From: DATMNI01 sp963817515
GTDB taxonomy: Bacteria > Acidobacteriota > Terriglobia > Bryobacterales > Bryobacteraceae
Direction of reading: 5' to 3'
DNA: 64,000 nt
Assembly (NCBI GenBank): GCA_963817515.1
Contig: CAWFPJ010000039.1
Coordinates: 434,001-498,000 of the forward strand
A program made the position numbers and the translations under genes. Positions 35,150 through 44,588 of the stretch are shown piece by piece. The notes under the pieces are model-generated. The model was not told the DNA's origin and did not search any database. It was given only the letters and a program-made list of their open reading frames with translations. Within the stretch, counting starts at the first letter, position 1. The number at the start of each line of letters is the position of its first letter.

Positions 35150-35950
35150 TCAGTTCTTTATGGAGACGCCGCCGAAGACCGCCGCGCCTCTCAGGAAAAG
35201 CCGCTTGGTTTGTGGGCCGGCCACGGGATTGGGATGGGTGGTCTCGTCGCCGTATCCGCCGAATATCCCCACGCCCTGGACGACGGCGATCCAGGTATCG
35301 GGAATGCGAATCTCGGCGCCGCCGAAAATGGCGTTGATTTCCAACACCGCGGAATCGCTGGTCATCCCGGCATAGCGGAGGTCGATCTCAAAGCCGCCGA
35401 AAACTGCCGTCAGTTCGCCGCCCTTGAAATCCTGACTGGTGACCTTACGCTTGCCGCCGCCGAAAATTGCGACTTCATTCAGTGTCGAATCGGATCCGGA
35501 CCCATCGGATTCCCGCCCCTTGTCCCAGCTCCATTTGTCCCACTGTCCTCTGTTCCATCGCCCTTTGTCCCACCGGCCGTGAACGTGCCCCGGTCCGTGT
35601 GGCCCCCAAACCCGATTCCCCAGCATCATCAATCCCACGCCAATCAAGAAGAGCGGCCAAAGTTCGCTAATGGTCACGTCGTAGAGTCCCAGAGTGCTAC
35701 CTAGAAAAATCGCGCCAATTCCGAGGAGAACCCCACCAAACACGCGTCCGCCGCCATAGGTGGAATCCACCAGTTTGACGAGTCCGCCGGCAATCAAAGC
35801 CACAGGCCAAAACCTCCACAAGTCGCTGACGTAAACAATATGGAAATTATCGAGCAGGAAGAGCAGGCCGATTCCGATGATGATTGCCCCTGGAATCAGG
35901 CCATGGTTGGAGCGCCAGCCCGGGTGACGGTCATTGTCATTAGGTTCCAT
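35150..35950 (-). CDS. LiaF-like/DUF5668 membrane protein
   Basis: 266 residues from MEPNDNDRH. Four N-terminal helices of the LiaF transmembrane type (GAIIIGIGLLFLLDNF, LWRFWPVALIAGGLVKL, VFGGVLLGIGAIFLG, LWPLFLIGVGLMMLGNR), a Trp/Arg/Lys-rich 5-residue repeat region encoded by four imperfect 15-bp units (35517-35576), and a C-terminal beta-solenoid domain with AIFGGGKRK, AVFGGFEIDLR, AIFGGAEIRIP and AVFGGVSIKN. LiaF-type proteins restrain cell-envelope stress kinases. Here it directly precedes a LytS-type kinase gene, which fits that role. Confidence 0.88.
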   Translation of the reverse strand: MEPNDNDRHPGWRSNHGLIPGAIIIGIGLLFLLDNFHIVYVSDLWRFWPVALIAGGLVKLVDSTYGGGRVFGGVLLGIGAIFLGSTLGLYDVTISELWPLFLIGVGLMMLGNRVWGPHGPGHVHGRWDKGRWNRGQWDKWSWDKGRESDGSGSDSTLNEVAIFGGGKRKVTSQDFKGGELTAVFGGFEIDLRYAGMTSDSAVLEINAIFGGAEIRIPDTWIAVVQGVGIFGGYGDETTHPNPVAGPQTKRLFLRGAAVFGGVSIKN

Positions 35951-36111
35951 GCACTCAGAGTAAAGCCGGAGGGCTTCCAAGTCCTTCGCGAATCGGTGAA
36001 CAGGGCGCGTTTACCGGCAAGCGGCGTCCCCGCCAAACCCGGCGGCGATTTGCCGATACCGGTAGTCGAAAACGCTCTCCGGATCCCGCCGCAAGGTTTG
36101 GATCATGGATT

Positions 36112-36750
36112 GAAATAATCGGCGGAATCATTATCGATAGCGGCAAGTTTCAATGGACCGACAAGTACCCCGCCATCACCCAGCCCAGCCCCGGGTATCA
36201 CGGCATGAAATTCTCCGAGGTTTTCGGGCCCCTGGCTTACATCATTAAGGTTCGAGTGGAGGGCTTGCGCGATTTCGGGCCGTGTATCAGCCCGTTCAAT
36301 TCCTTCCTGTTCATTCAGGGCATCGAGACACTGGCGTATCGCATGGACGCCCACAGCCGCAATGCGCTGGCGGTGGCCCAGTGGCTGGAGAAAAACTCCG
36401 CGGTCTCATGGGTCAAGTATCCGGGCCTGAAAGCCAGCCCGTACAACGCCCTTTCGCAGAAGTACCTGCCCAAGGGCCAGGGGTCGATTGTGACTTTCGG
36501 CATTAAGGGCGGAGCCGAGGCGGGACGCAAACTGATCGACTCCGTGAAGATTTTTTCGCACCTGGCCAACCTGGGCGATGCCAAGAGCCTGATCATTCAT
36601 CCGGCGACCACCACGCACCAGCAGTTGAACGATGCGCAACAGTTGGACGCGGGCGTCAGCAAAGACCTGGTTCGAATCTCGGTGGGAATTGAGGATGTGG
36701 ACGACATCATCTGGGACCTGGATCAGGCCATCGCGGCTTCGCAGAAGTGA
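36112..36750 (+). pseudogene. metY: 5'-truncated O-acetylhomoserine sulfhydrylase remnant (metY)
   Basis: About 210 residues of the C-terminal part of a Cys/Met-metabolism PLP enzyme: IGGIIIDSGKFQWTDKYPAI, FGPLAYIIKVRVEGLRDFG, ISPFNSFLFIQGIETLAYRM, FSHLANLGDAKSLIIHPATT and VGIEDVDDIIWDLDQAI match O-acetylhomoserine sulfhydrylase. The first ~220 residues, including the PLP lysine and pocket, are absent; upstream of about 36112 the frame has no homology. The homologous part is intact and clean, so the loss is recent, or the junction is an assembly join. A start at 36205 would make a 181-residue protein without the active site. Confidence 0.8.
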
Positions 36751-36794
36751 GCACTGCGCTACAATTTTGATATAGATCGTCGGGGCCGCCGGCC

Positions 36795-38207
36795 ATGTCA
36801 TCTCCTTCCGTTGAGTTCGTTCTGAACGGACACGCAATACGCGCTGAGGGCTTTCCCGTTCAAACCACGCTGCTTGATTTCCTGCGTTCGCGCGGGCTTA
36901 CCGGCGCCAAGGAAGGCTGTGCAGAAGGAGAGTGCGGCACCTGTGCGGTGGTGATGGTGCGGTCGCGCGGTGGGGCCAGCGCGTACGCTCCCGTCAACAG
37001 TTGTCTTCTGTTCCTGCCCATGGCGGCGGGCCAGGAGATTTATACCGTCGAGGCGCTGGCCGAAGGCGGGCCGCTGGCGGCGGTTCAACAGGCCATGGTG
37101 GATTTCGGCGGCTCGCAATGCGGTTACTGTACGCCGGGCTTCGTGATGAGCATGTTCGCGGAGCAGTACCGGCCAGGCCGCGAAGGCCCGTGCGATGTCC
37201 ACGCGCTCACTGGGAATCTCTGCCGCTGCACGGGCTACCGGCCGATCCGCGATGCCGCGCTATCGCTTGGCGGGGCGCCGGCGGACGGATTCCGCGCCCG
37301 GTTGGATGCCCCGGCGCCGGAAGTGGGGCCGGTCAGCTATAACGGTTTCTCGCGTGGCAGTTTCTTGCGCCCCAAGACGGTGCGGGAATGTCTGGCCCAG
37401 ATGGCGGAGCATTCCGATGCGCGGCTGATTGCGGGCGGAACCGATCTGGTGGTGGAATCCAATTTGCGCCTGCGCCGCTTCCCGCACCTGATCAGCTTGG
37501 AAGGTGTCGACGAATTGCGCCAGTTCCGCGACTCCGAAAAGGAATTGGAGATCGGCGCCGGGCTGACGCTGAGCGAGGTGGGTGAACTCTCACCGGCGGC
37601 AAGACCGCCGGCGTTACCGGAATGGCTGACTTTGTTTGCTTCCCCGCTCATTCGCAATCGCGCGACCCTGGGCGGCAACATTGCCACCGCTTCCCCCATC
37701 GGCGACGGTCCGCCGCTGCTGCTGGCGCTTGATGCCCAGGTCCGGATCGCGGGCCCGCGGGGCCTGCGCACAATTCCCCTCCAGGAATTTTTCCTCGGCT
37801 ATCGCAAGACCGCACTCGCGCCGGGCGAACTGCTGGTCTCCATCGTTCTTCCGAAACCGTTCCCCGCCATCGCCCGCTTTTACAAAGCCGCCAAGCGCCG
37901 CATGGACGACATCAGCACCGTGGCCGCCTGTTTCGCGATCGATCTGGATGCCGCCGGCCGCGTTCGCCGCGCGCGCCTGGCCTACGGCGGAATGGCGGCC
38001 GTTCCGTTGCGGGCAACCGAAGCTGAGGACGCGCTTCTGGACGCCCCATGGAATTTAGCAGCGGTGGAGCGCGCCCAGAAAATTTTGGCGCGTACCCTGC
38101 ACCCCATTGGCGATCATCGCGGTTCGGCGGCCTATCGCCTGGCGCTGGCGCAAAGCCTGCTGGCCAAGTTCTGGTGGCAGCAACAGGCGGAGGCCGCGGC
38201 CGCATGA
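36795..38207 (+). CDS. xdhA: Xanthine dehydrogenase small subunit (2Fe-2S and FAD)
   Basis: 470 residues. Two 2Fe-2S domains: GCAEGECGTCAVV with a later Cys, and SQCGYCTPGFVMSM...GNLCRCTGYRPI. The FAD domain has IAGGTDLVVESNLRL and SPLIRNRATLGGNIATASPI. With the molybdenum subunit it oxidises hypoxanthine/xanthine to urate, passing electrons to FAD. First gene of the purine operon; its stop overlaps the xdhB start by ATGA. A CAAGA-loop repeat copy is embedded in frame at 37593-37611, encoding SPAARPPALP between two conserved segments. A -10-like TACAAT lies at 36760-36765. Confidence 0.95.
   Translation: MSSPSVEFVLNGHAIRAEGFPVQTTLLDFLRSRGLTGAKEGCAEGECGTCAVVMVRSRGGASAYAPVNSCLLFLPMAAGQEIYTVEALAEGGPLAAVQQAMVDFGGSQCGYCTPGFVMSMFAEQYRPGREGPCDVHALTGNLCRCTGYRPIRDAALSLGGAPADGFRARLDAPAPEVGPVSYNGFSRGSFLRPKTVRECLAQMAEHSDARLIAGGTDLVVESNLRLRRFPHLISLEGVDELRQFRDSEKELEIGAGLTLSEVGELSPAARPPALPEWLTLFASPLIRNRATLGGNIATASPIGDGPPLLLALDAQVRIAGPRGLRTIPLQEFFLGYRKTALAPGELLVSIVLPKPFPAIARFYKAAKRRMDDISTVAACFAIDLDAAGRVRRARLAYGGMAAVPLRATEAEDALLDAPWNLAAVERAQKILARTLHPIGDHRGSAAYRLALAQSLLAKFWWQQQAEAAAA
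37593..37611. repeat. CAAGA-loop palindromic repeat, copy 2 (within xdhA)
   Basis: CCGGCGG-CAAGA-CCGCCGG followed by CGTTACC, same organisation as 23404-23431 but with G/C in the stem position where that copy has A/T. It is read in frame as part of XdhA. Confidence 0.7.
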
Positions 38208-40907
38208 AAACGGCGGGCCAGGCCGTTCCCCACGAAAGCGCCCGTGGACACGTCACCGGCGAGGCGCTTTACACGGACGACTTGCTGGCCCGCTTTCCGC
38301 AGGCGCTGCACGCGTGGCCCGTGCTGGCGCCGCACGCCCATGCGCTGGTGATTTCGCTGGATGCCGCGCCGGCACTGGAGGAGCCGGGCGTAGCCGCTGT
38401 TTTGACCGAAGCCGACGTTCCGGGCGAAGGCAATTCCGGCGCCAACCGTCATGACGAACCTCTCTTTCCCACTGAAGTGATGCACCATCAGCAACCCGTG
38501 GCATGGGTTCTGGGCGAAACATTGGAAGCCGCGCAGCGCGGCGCGGCGCGCGTGAAGGTGAGCTACCAGCCGCTGCCCGCTGTCCTCGGCATTGAAGATG
38601 CCATCGCCGAGGCCGCCATCGGCGAACAGAGTTTCCATTCAGGCCCGCTGCGATTGCACCGCGGCAACGCTCAGGAAGCGATTTCCAGCAGCCCCCTGCG
38701 CATTGAAGGCGAACTGCGCATGGGCGGCCAGGAGCATTTTTACCTGGAGACGCAGTGCGCCTTGGCCTGGCTGGATGAATCGGGCGGCGTCGCGCTGCAC
38801 TCTTCCACGCAGCATCCCACCGAAACGCAGGACGTAGTGGCGCGCGTGCTGGGCCTGGCGCGCAACCGGGTCACGGTGGAATGCCTGCGCATGGGCGGAG
38901 CATTCGGCGGTAAGGAAGTGCAGGCCAATCCCTATGCCGCGGTGGCGGCGCTGGGGGCGTGGAAGACGCGGCGGCCGGTGCGGGTGCGGCTGCCGCGCGT
39001 GCTGGACATGGCGCTCACCGGCAAGCGGCATCCATTTCTGGCGCGCTTCAACGCGGGCTTCGACCTGGACGGGCGTCTCCGCGGCCTCACCGTCCGGCTC
39101 TATTCCGACGCCGGCTGGAGCCTGGACCTATCGGAACCCGTGATGTGGCGGGCCATGTTTCATCTGGACAACACCTATTACCTGCCGGCCGTGGATGTGG
39201 AAGGCTTCGTGTGCCGCACCCACAAGACTTCGCAAACGGCATTCCGCGGCTTCGGCGGTCCGCAGGGCATGCTGGTCATCGAAGACATTCTGGACCGCGC
39301 GGCGCGCCGGCTTTCGCTGCTGCCCGAAGTAGTCCGGCAGAGGAACTTTTATCGCGAAGACCAGACCACGCACTACGGCCAGAGAGTGAAGGACGCTGCG
39401 CGTATCCAAACCATCTGGGATGAGCTGCTCAAGAGCAGCCGGTTCAGCGAACGGCGTGGGGCAATTGAACAATTCAACCAATCGCATCCGCACCGCAAGC
39501 GCGGCATGGCCATCACGCCGGTGAAATTCGGTATCTCATTCACCGCCACCTTCTTCAACCAGGCCGGCGCGCTGGTGCTGATCTACCGGGATGGCAGCGT
39601 GCAGGTGAACCACGGCGGCACTGAGATGGGGCAGGGCATCCACACCAAGATCCGGCAGATTGCGGCCGACAGCCTGGGCTTGCCGATGGAGGCCATTCGC
39701 GTTATGCCGACCCGCACCGACAAGGTGCCCAATACCTCGGCTACCGCTGCCTCGGCCGGCACAGACCTCAACGGCGCCGCGGTGGCCGACGCCTGCGAGC
39801 AACTCAAAGCGCGCCTGGCCCCGGTGGCCGCCGCGATGCCCGGCATGTCTTTCGCGAGAGTAGTGGAAGCGGCCTACCGCCAGCGCCTGCCGCTGTTTGC
39901 CCAGGGCTATTACCGCACGCCCGGAATTCATTTCGACCAGAAGAGCGGGCAGGGCGAGCCGTTCCACTACTACGCTTACGGCGCGGCGGTGACGGAGGTG
40001 GAAATCGATGGCTTCACCGGCGAGCATCGGGTGCTGCGCACGGACATCCTGCACGATGTGGGCGATTCGGTTTCACCCCTCATCGACCGCGGCCAGGTGG
40101 AGGGCGGCTTCATTCAGGGTCTGGGATGGCTCACGCTGGAAGAGCTGCTGTGGGACCAGCAGGGCCGCGTGGCAACGCGCGGGCGCATCTACGTACAAGC
40201 TGCCTGCCTGGTCTGAGCTTCCCGAAATTTTCGAGGTGGCATTCCTGGCCCGGGCCACGGAACCCGGCGTGATTCTGGGCAGCAAGGCCGTGGGCGAGCC
40301 GCCGTTGATGCTGGCGATCTCAGTGCGCGAAGCGATTCGCGACGCCATCGCGGCGTTCGGCTCAGGTGTCGAAGTTACACTAGACAGCCCGGCAACACCC
40401 GAGCGCATTTTTTGGGCGATCGAGCGTCAGCGCTTCTTGAAGTCGGTCGGTTGGGTCTTCGAGGATTCGCCATGGGTGGCCGAGCGCGCCTGGCCGCGCC
40501 AACCGTTCGAATCGGTGGACGCGCTGCACGCCGCCATGAAGAGCGAAGTGGAGCGCGCCACCCGCGAAGAGCAACTGGCACTGCTGAAGGCCCATCCCGA
40601 TTTGGGCGCCAACGCCAAAATGAGCCAGGCTTCGGTAGGAGAACAGGCCGGCGCCGGTTTGGACTGCCTGACGCCCGAGGAATGTGCCGATCTGCGGCGG
40701 CTGAATGCGGAATATCGCGACAAGTTTGGATTTCCGTTTCTATTTGCCGTGAAGGGAAGCACCAGGCACGATATCCTGGAAGCCCTGGCACAGCGGGTGG
40801 AGGGCGAGCCGGAGGAGGAGTTCCGAGTGGCGCTGGAACAGGTGTACCGGATCGCGCGGTTTCGGTTGGAGGCCATGGCGGGGCAGACGGTTTCGACTGC
40901 CGGTTAA
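38204..40907 (+). CDS. xdhB-uraD: Xanthine dehydrogenase molybdenum subunit fused to OHCU decarboxylase, one frameshift
   Basis: Restored length 900 residues. The XdhB part shows the molybdopterin-binding layout: ALYTDDLLARFPQALHAW, MGGQEHFYLETQ, GGAFGGKEVQANP, TAFRGFGGPQGML and GGTEMGQGIHTKI; its C-terminus is DSPATPERIFWAIE. Without a stop the frame continues into an OHCU decarboxylase: FEDSPWVAERAW, AHPDLGANAKMSQASVGEQAGAGLD (catalytic His and Glu) and YRDKFGFPFLFAVKG. The first decarboxylase helix is replaced by the XdhB tail. A surplus base near 40184 breaks the XdhB part (after RGR) but both fused parts stay in one frame once corrected. It oxidises xanthine and later converts OHCU to allantoin. 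Confidence 0.85.
40882..40901. repeat. GGCAGACG-type hairpin at the uraD 3' end
   Basis: GGCAGACGG-TTT-CGACTGCC resembles the hairpin at 1100-1119 and encodes the last residues GQTVSTAG of the fusion protein, a few bases before the TAA. Confidence 0.5.
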
Positions 40908-40910
40908 CTT

Positions 40911-41747
40911 ATGCAGCATTTCGCAAGCGGCGACAAACGGAATTATTACGGCAAGAGCGACGTCATCGTCTACCGGCTGAACCGCGATGGCGTCACGGCC
41001 GGCGGCCAGTCGCCCGTCTTCGGCGCCAACGTGACCATGCTGTTGTACGGCGATGCCTTCTGGCCCACCTACACCGCCGGGGACAACACCGGCCTGGTGG
41101 CTACCGATTCCATGAAGAATTTCATCCAGCGGGAAACGTTGAATTTCACGGGTGATGAGATGCAAGCCTATTGCCATTTCCTGGCCGTGAAATTCATGAC
41201 CACATATCCGCAAACCGAAGGGATTCAGGTTCGGGCCGTGGAGATCCCATATACCGGTGTGGTGGATGGCACCGTCGCGTTCGCACCTTGTGGACCGGAA
41301 CGCGCCATGGCGCAGGTGGAATTGCGGCAGGGCGGGGAAATGCTGGAAGCGCGTTCCGGAATCCACGGCTTCAAACTGCTGCGCCTGGGCGGCAGCGCCT
41401 TCACCGGCTTCGTGCGCGACCAGTACACCACACTTCCCGAAATCCATAACCGGCCGCTGCACATGTGGCTGGATGTGGAGTGGGTCTGTGCGCCGCCGGC
41501 AGCGCTGACGGCACACGTGCGGGAGATAGTCCACCGCGTGTTTCATTCTTTCGAATCGGGTAGCATTCAGCAGGTGATCTACCAGATCGGCAGGAAGATG
41601 CTGGAAGACCTGCCTGCTGTCACAGAAGTGCGCCTGGAGGCCAATAACCGCACGTGGGACACGGTGGTGGAACGCGGCGAGGAACTTGGCGTCTTTACGG
41701 ATGCGCGGCCGCCGTTCGGAATTCTTGGACTGACGCTGCGCCGGTAA
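40911..41747 (+). CDS. Urate oxidase (uricase)
   Basis: 278 residues, normal length. YGKSDVIVYRLNRDG opens the tunnelling fold; GDNTGLVATDSMKNFIQRET contains the Thr and Lys of the catalytic pair, SGIHGFKLLRLGGSAFTGFVRDQYTTLPE carries the urate-binding Phe and Arg, and QQVIYQIGRKMLEDLP the binding Gln. It converts urate to 5-hydroxyisourate without cofactor, in the cytoplasm. It starts 3 bases after the fusion gene's stop. Confidence 0.95.
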   Translation: MQHFASGDKRNYYGKSDVIVYRLNRDGVTAGGQSPVFGANVTMLLYGDAFWPTYTAGDNTGLVATDSMKNFIQRETLNFTGDEMQAYCHFLAVKFMTTYPQTEGIQVRAVEIPYTGVVDGTVAFAPCGPERAMAQVELRQGGEMLEARSGIHGFKLLRLGGSAFTGFVRDQYTTLPEIHNRPLHMWLDVEWVCAPPAALTAHVREIVHRVFHSFESGSIQQVIYQIGRKMLEDLPAVTEVRLEANNRTWDTVVERGEELGVFTDARPPFGILGLTLRR

Positions 41748-41751
41748 CCGC

Positions 41752-42096
41752 ATGCCGCGACTCTCTACCCACGTTCTGGATACATCTAACGGCAGGCCTG
41801 CGAGCGGAGTGCGCATTCGCCTGTATGCTTGCGCCGGTGACGCGCGCCTGCTGTTGAATTCTGCGACCACCAACGCAGATGGACGCACAGACGAGCCACT
41901 ACTGGATGGGGATGCGCTGTCAGCGGGCGTGTACGAACTGGTGTTCAGCGTCGGAGACTACTTCGCCCTGCCAGGCGACGCGCCGCCGTTTCTGGGCGAG
42001 GTAGTGGTGCGGTTCGGAGTGGCCGGCGGGGCCGGGAACTATCACGTGCCTCTGCTGGTGTCGCCGTACGGGTACTGCACCTACCGGGGGTCATGA
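41752..42096 (+). CDS. 5-hydroxyisourate hydrolase (transthyretin-like)
   Basis: 114 residues. LSTHVLDTSNGRPASGVRI carries the catalytic His, and the terminus YGYCTYRGS is the diagnostic YRGS tetrapeptide of HIU hydrolases. It hydrolyses 5-hydroxyisourate to OHCU, feeding the decarboxylase domain encoded two genes upstream. Its TGA overlaps the next start as ATGA (42093-42096). Confidence 0.96.
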   Translation: MPRLSTHVLDTSNGRPASGVRIRLYACAGDARLLLNSATTNADGRTDEPLLDGDALSAGVYELVFSVGDYFALPGDAPPFLGEVVVRFGVAGGAGNYHVPLLVSPYGYCTYRGS

Positions 42097-43253
42097 TGGA
42101 TGCCCAGGAAGTGATTCACCGGTGCGGTGTGCTGGCCAAGTGCACAGAGGAGCCCGGCCACATCACGCGGACATTTCTTTCACCGCCTATGCGCGAAGTA
42201 CACCGGCTGGTGCGCGGTTGGATGGAAGACGCGGGCTTGCATGTGTGGGTGGACGCGGTGGGCAACATCCGCGGAGTTTCGGACGATGGGCCGCGACTGA
42301 TGATTGGCTCGCACCTGGATACCGTACCGCACGCGGGCCGCTATGACGGCGTACTGGGCGTCATCATGGGGATCGCGCTAGCCGGGTTGCAGGTTGCGCC
42401 GCTTGAGGTGGTCGGTTTTTCCGAAGAGGAGGGCGTGCGGTTCGGCAAACCGTTCATCGGCAGCCGCGCACTGGCTGGCTCGCCGGTGCTGGAACCGGAA
42501 ATCCTGGAGGCGATCGGCGCGTATGGCCTCGACTCCGGCGAAATCCCGCTGGCCGCGATCGACGACAATGTGCGCGGCTTCCTGGAATTTCATATTGAAC
42601 AAGGGCCGGTGCTGGAAAGCCTGGACCTGCGGTTAGGAGTGGTGGAGGCGATCGCAGGGCAGAGCCGCGTGGCTCTGTCTTTTATGGGCAAGGCCAACCA
42701 TGCCGGCGCCACACCCATGAAACACCGCCGCGACGCCCTGGCTGCGGCAGCCGAATGGATTTGTTTTGTGGAGCGCACGGCGCGGAACACGGAGGGATTG
42801 GTAGGTACGGTCGGACAACTGGAGATCGAGTCCGGTGCAGTGAACGTGATTCCGGGAGCGGTGCACGCGACCCTGGATGTGCGCCATGCGGACGACCGTG
42901 TCCGAACTGACGCCCTGGGCGCTCTGGAAATCGCCGCAAAGAGCTTTGCAAGGGACAGGAACGTGCGCGTGCAGTGGGACCCGCGGAATCAACAAGCCGC
43001 GACCGCCATGAATGCCTCCATGATTCAGGCGCTGTCGAACGCGGCCGAAAGCGCGGGCCATCCGGCGCATCGTATGGTGAGCGGCGCCGGGCATGACGCT
43101 ATGATCCTGGCGCGGAAGGTGCCGGCCGCGATGCTGTTTCTGCGCAGCCCCGGCGGCATCAGCCATCATCCTCACGAAGCCGTGCTGGCCAGCGACGTGG
43201 ATGCGGCTCTCGCCGTGGGAACCAGATTCCTGGAAGCGTGGAGGCCTTCGTGA
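42093..43253 (+). CDS. allC: Allantoate amidohydrolase
   Basis: 386-residue M20 metallopeptidase of the hydantoinase/carbamoylase branch. Metal-site segments: IGSHLDTVPHAGRYDG (His, Asp), GFSEEEGVRF (Glu pair), EFHIEQGPVLE (His, Glu), and the lid AHAGATPMKHRRDAL with the final VSGAGHDAMILA and GISHHPHEAV. The GAGHDAM and GISHHP pair matches AllC. It converts allantoate to ureidoglycine, ammonia and CO2. Confidence 0.9.
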   Translation: MMDAQEVIHRCGVLAKCTEEPGHITRTFLSPPMREVHRLVRGWMEDAGLHVWVDAVGNIRGVSDDGPRLMIGSHLDTVPHAGRYDGVLGVIMGIALAGLQVAPLEVVGFSEEEGVRFGKPFIGSRALAGSPVLEPEILEAIGAYGLDSGEIPLAAIDDNVRGFLEFHIEQGPVLESLDLRLGVVEAIAGQSRVALSFMGKANHAGATPMKHRRDALAAAAEWICFVERTARNTEGLVGTVGQLEIESGAVNVIPGAVHATLDVRHADDRVRTDALGALEIAAKSFARDRNVRVQWDPRNQQAATAMNASMIQALSNAAESAGHPAHRMVSGAGHDAMILARKVPAAMLFLRSPGGISHHPHEAVLASDVDAALAVGTRFLEAWRPS

Positions 43254-44588
43254 TTGTTCGCGGCGGCTCGGTGGTCACACCGGAGGGCGTCATCGCGGCC
43301 GACGTAGCGGTGGAAGATGGGCGCATCCGCGCGATTGCGCCGGAGTTAGAGGGTGATGGCGAGGAGATCGACGCCCGCGGCCTTACCGTGCTGCCGGGGC
43401 TGATCGACGTCCACGTGCACTTCAACGAGCCCGGGCGCGCGGATTGGGAAGGCGCGGCCACGGGAAGCCGGGCTCTGGCGGCCGGCGGCGGCACCACCTT
43501 CTTCGACATGCCGCTGAACTCTTCGCCGTGCACCGTGGGCCCGAGGGAATTCGACGAAAAGCGGGCCGCGCTGGAAGCTGCTTCCATCACCGATTTTGGA
43601 ATATGGGGCGGCCTGGTGCCGGGCAACCGCGGCCTCATGCCGGACCTGGCGGCCCGCGGCGCGATCGGTTTCAAGGCCTTCATGACGGATTCCGGGCTGC
43701 CGGAATTTCCGCGTGCCGACGACCTCACGCTGTATGAAGGAATGTGCCAGGCCGCGCGCCTGGGGCTGCCGGTTGCGGTACACGCCGAAAGCCACGAACT
43801 GGTCAACGCGCTGACGTGTCGCGCAATGGACGCAGGCTGCGATGGCGTCCGGGACTATCTGGATTCGCGGCCGGTGATGGCGGAAGTAGAAGCCATCCGG
43901 CGCGCGGCGCTCTTCGCAGACGAAGCCGGAGCCAGGCTGCACATTGTCCACGTCAGTTCCGGCCGTGGAGTGGCGGCGGCGCTCGAAGCCCGCGCGCGAG
44001 GCGTGGATATCTCGATCGAAACCTGTGCGCACTATCTCTACTTCACGCGAAGAAGACATGCTGCGCATGGGCGCGATTGCCAAGTGCGCGCCTCCGCTGC
44101 GTGATGGGGCTGAGCGCAAGGCCCTCTGGCGCTCGGTGTTGCGCGGCGATGTGGACATGGTCGCCTCCGACCATTCGCCGGCGCCGCCGGCCATGAAGCA
44201 GGATCAGAATTTTTTCCGGATCTGGGGCGGAATCGCCGGCGTGCAGTCTACGCTGGGCGTGCTGCTGGAACTGGCGCCTGTGGAACGCATCGCGGCGCTC
44301 ACGGCAGCCAAGCCGGCGGAGCGTTTCGGCCTCGCCCGCAAGGGCAGCCTGGCAGTGGGGCAGGACGCCGATTTCACGCTGGTGGATACCGGAGCCGAGT
44401 ACACCGTGGCGCGCCAATCGCTGTTTCAGAAGCACGGGCTCAGCCCCTACGTGGGTTCGACATTCCGCGGAATAGTCCGGCGCACCGTGGTGCGCGGCGA
44501 AACAGTATTCGCGGATGGGAAGATAGTGGGAGCGCCGAAAGGCAGAATGGTCAGACCAGAATATGCAACGACTCGGACAGACACGTAG
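43250..44588 (+). CDS. allB: Allantoinase, one frameshift
   Basis: Restored length 445 residues. HVHFNEPGRADWEG (two metal His), GAIGFKAFMTDSGLPEFP (carboxylated Lys), AVHAES and HIVHVSSG, then after the break DVDMVASDHSPAPP complete the allantoinase metal site. The frame breaks near 44047 after HYLYFT; deleting one base continues as EEDMLRMGAIAKCAPPLR. Start GTG 43250 (GTGA overlap with allC, GGAGG 5 bases upstream) is preferred over GTG 43238. It opens the hydantoin ring of allantoin to allantoate. Confidence 0.88.

Noticed and set aside
35840..36118. 92-residue open frame between LiaF-like gene and metY remnant
   Set aside because: Half of it is antisense to the LiaF-like gene and no homology was recognised.
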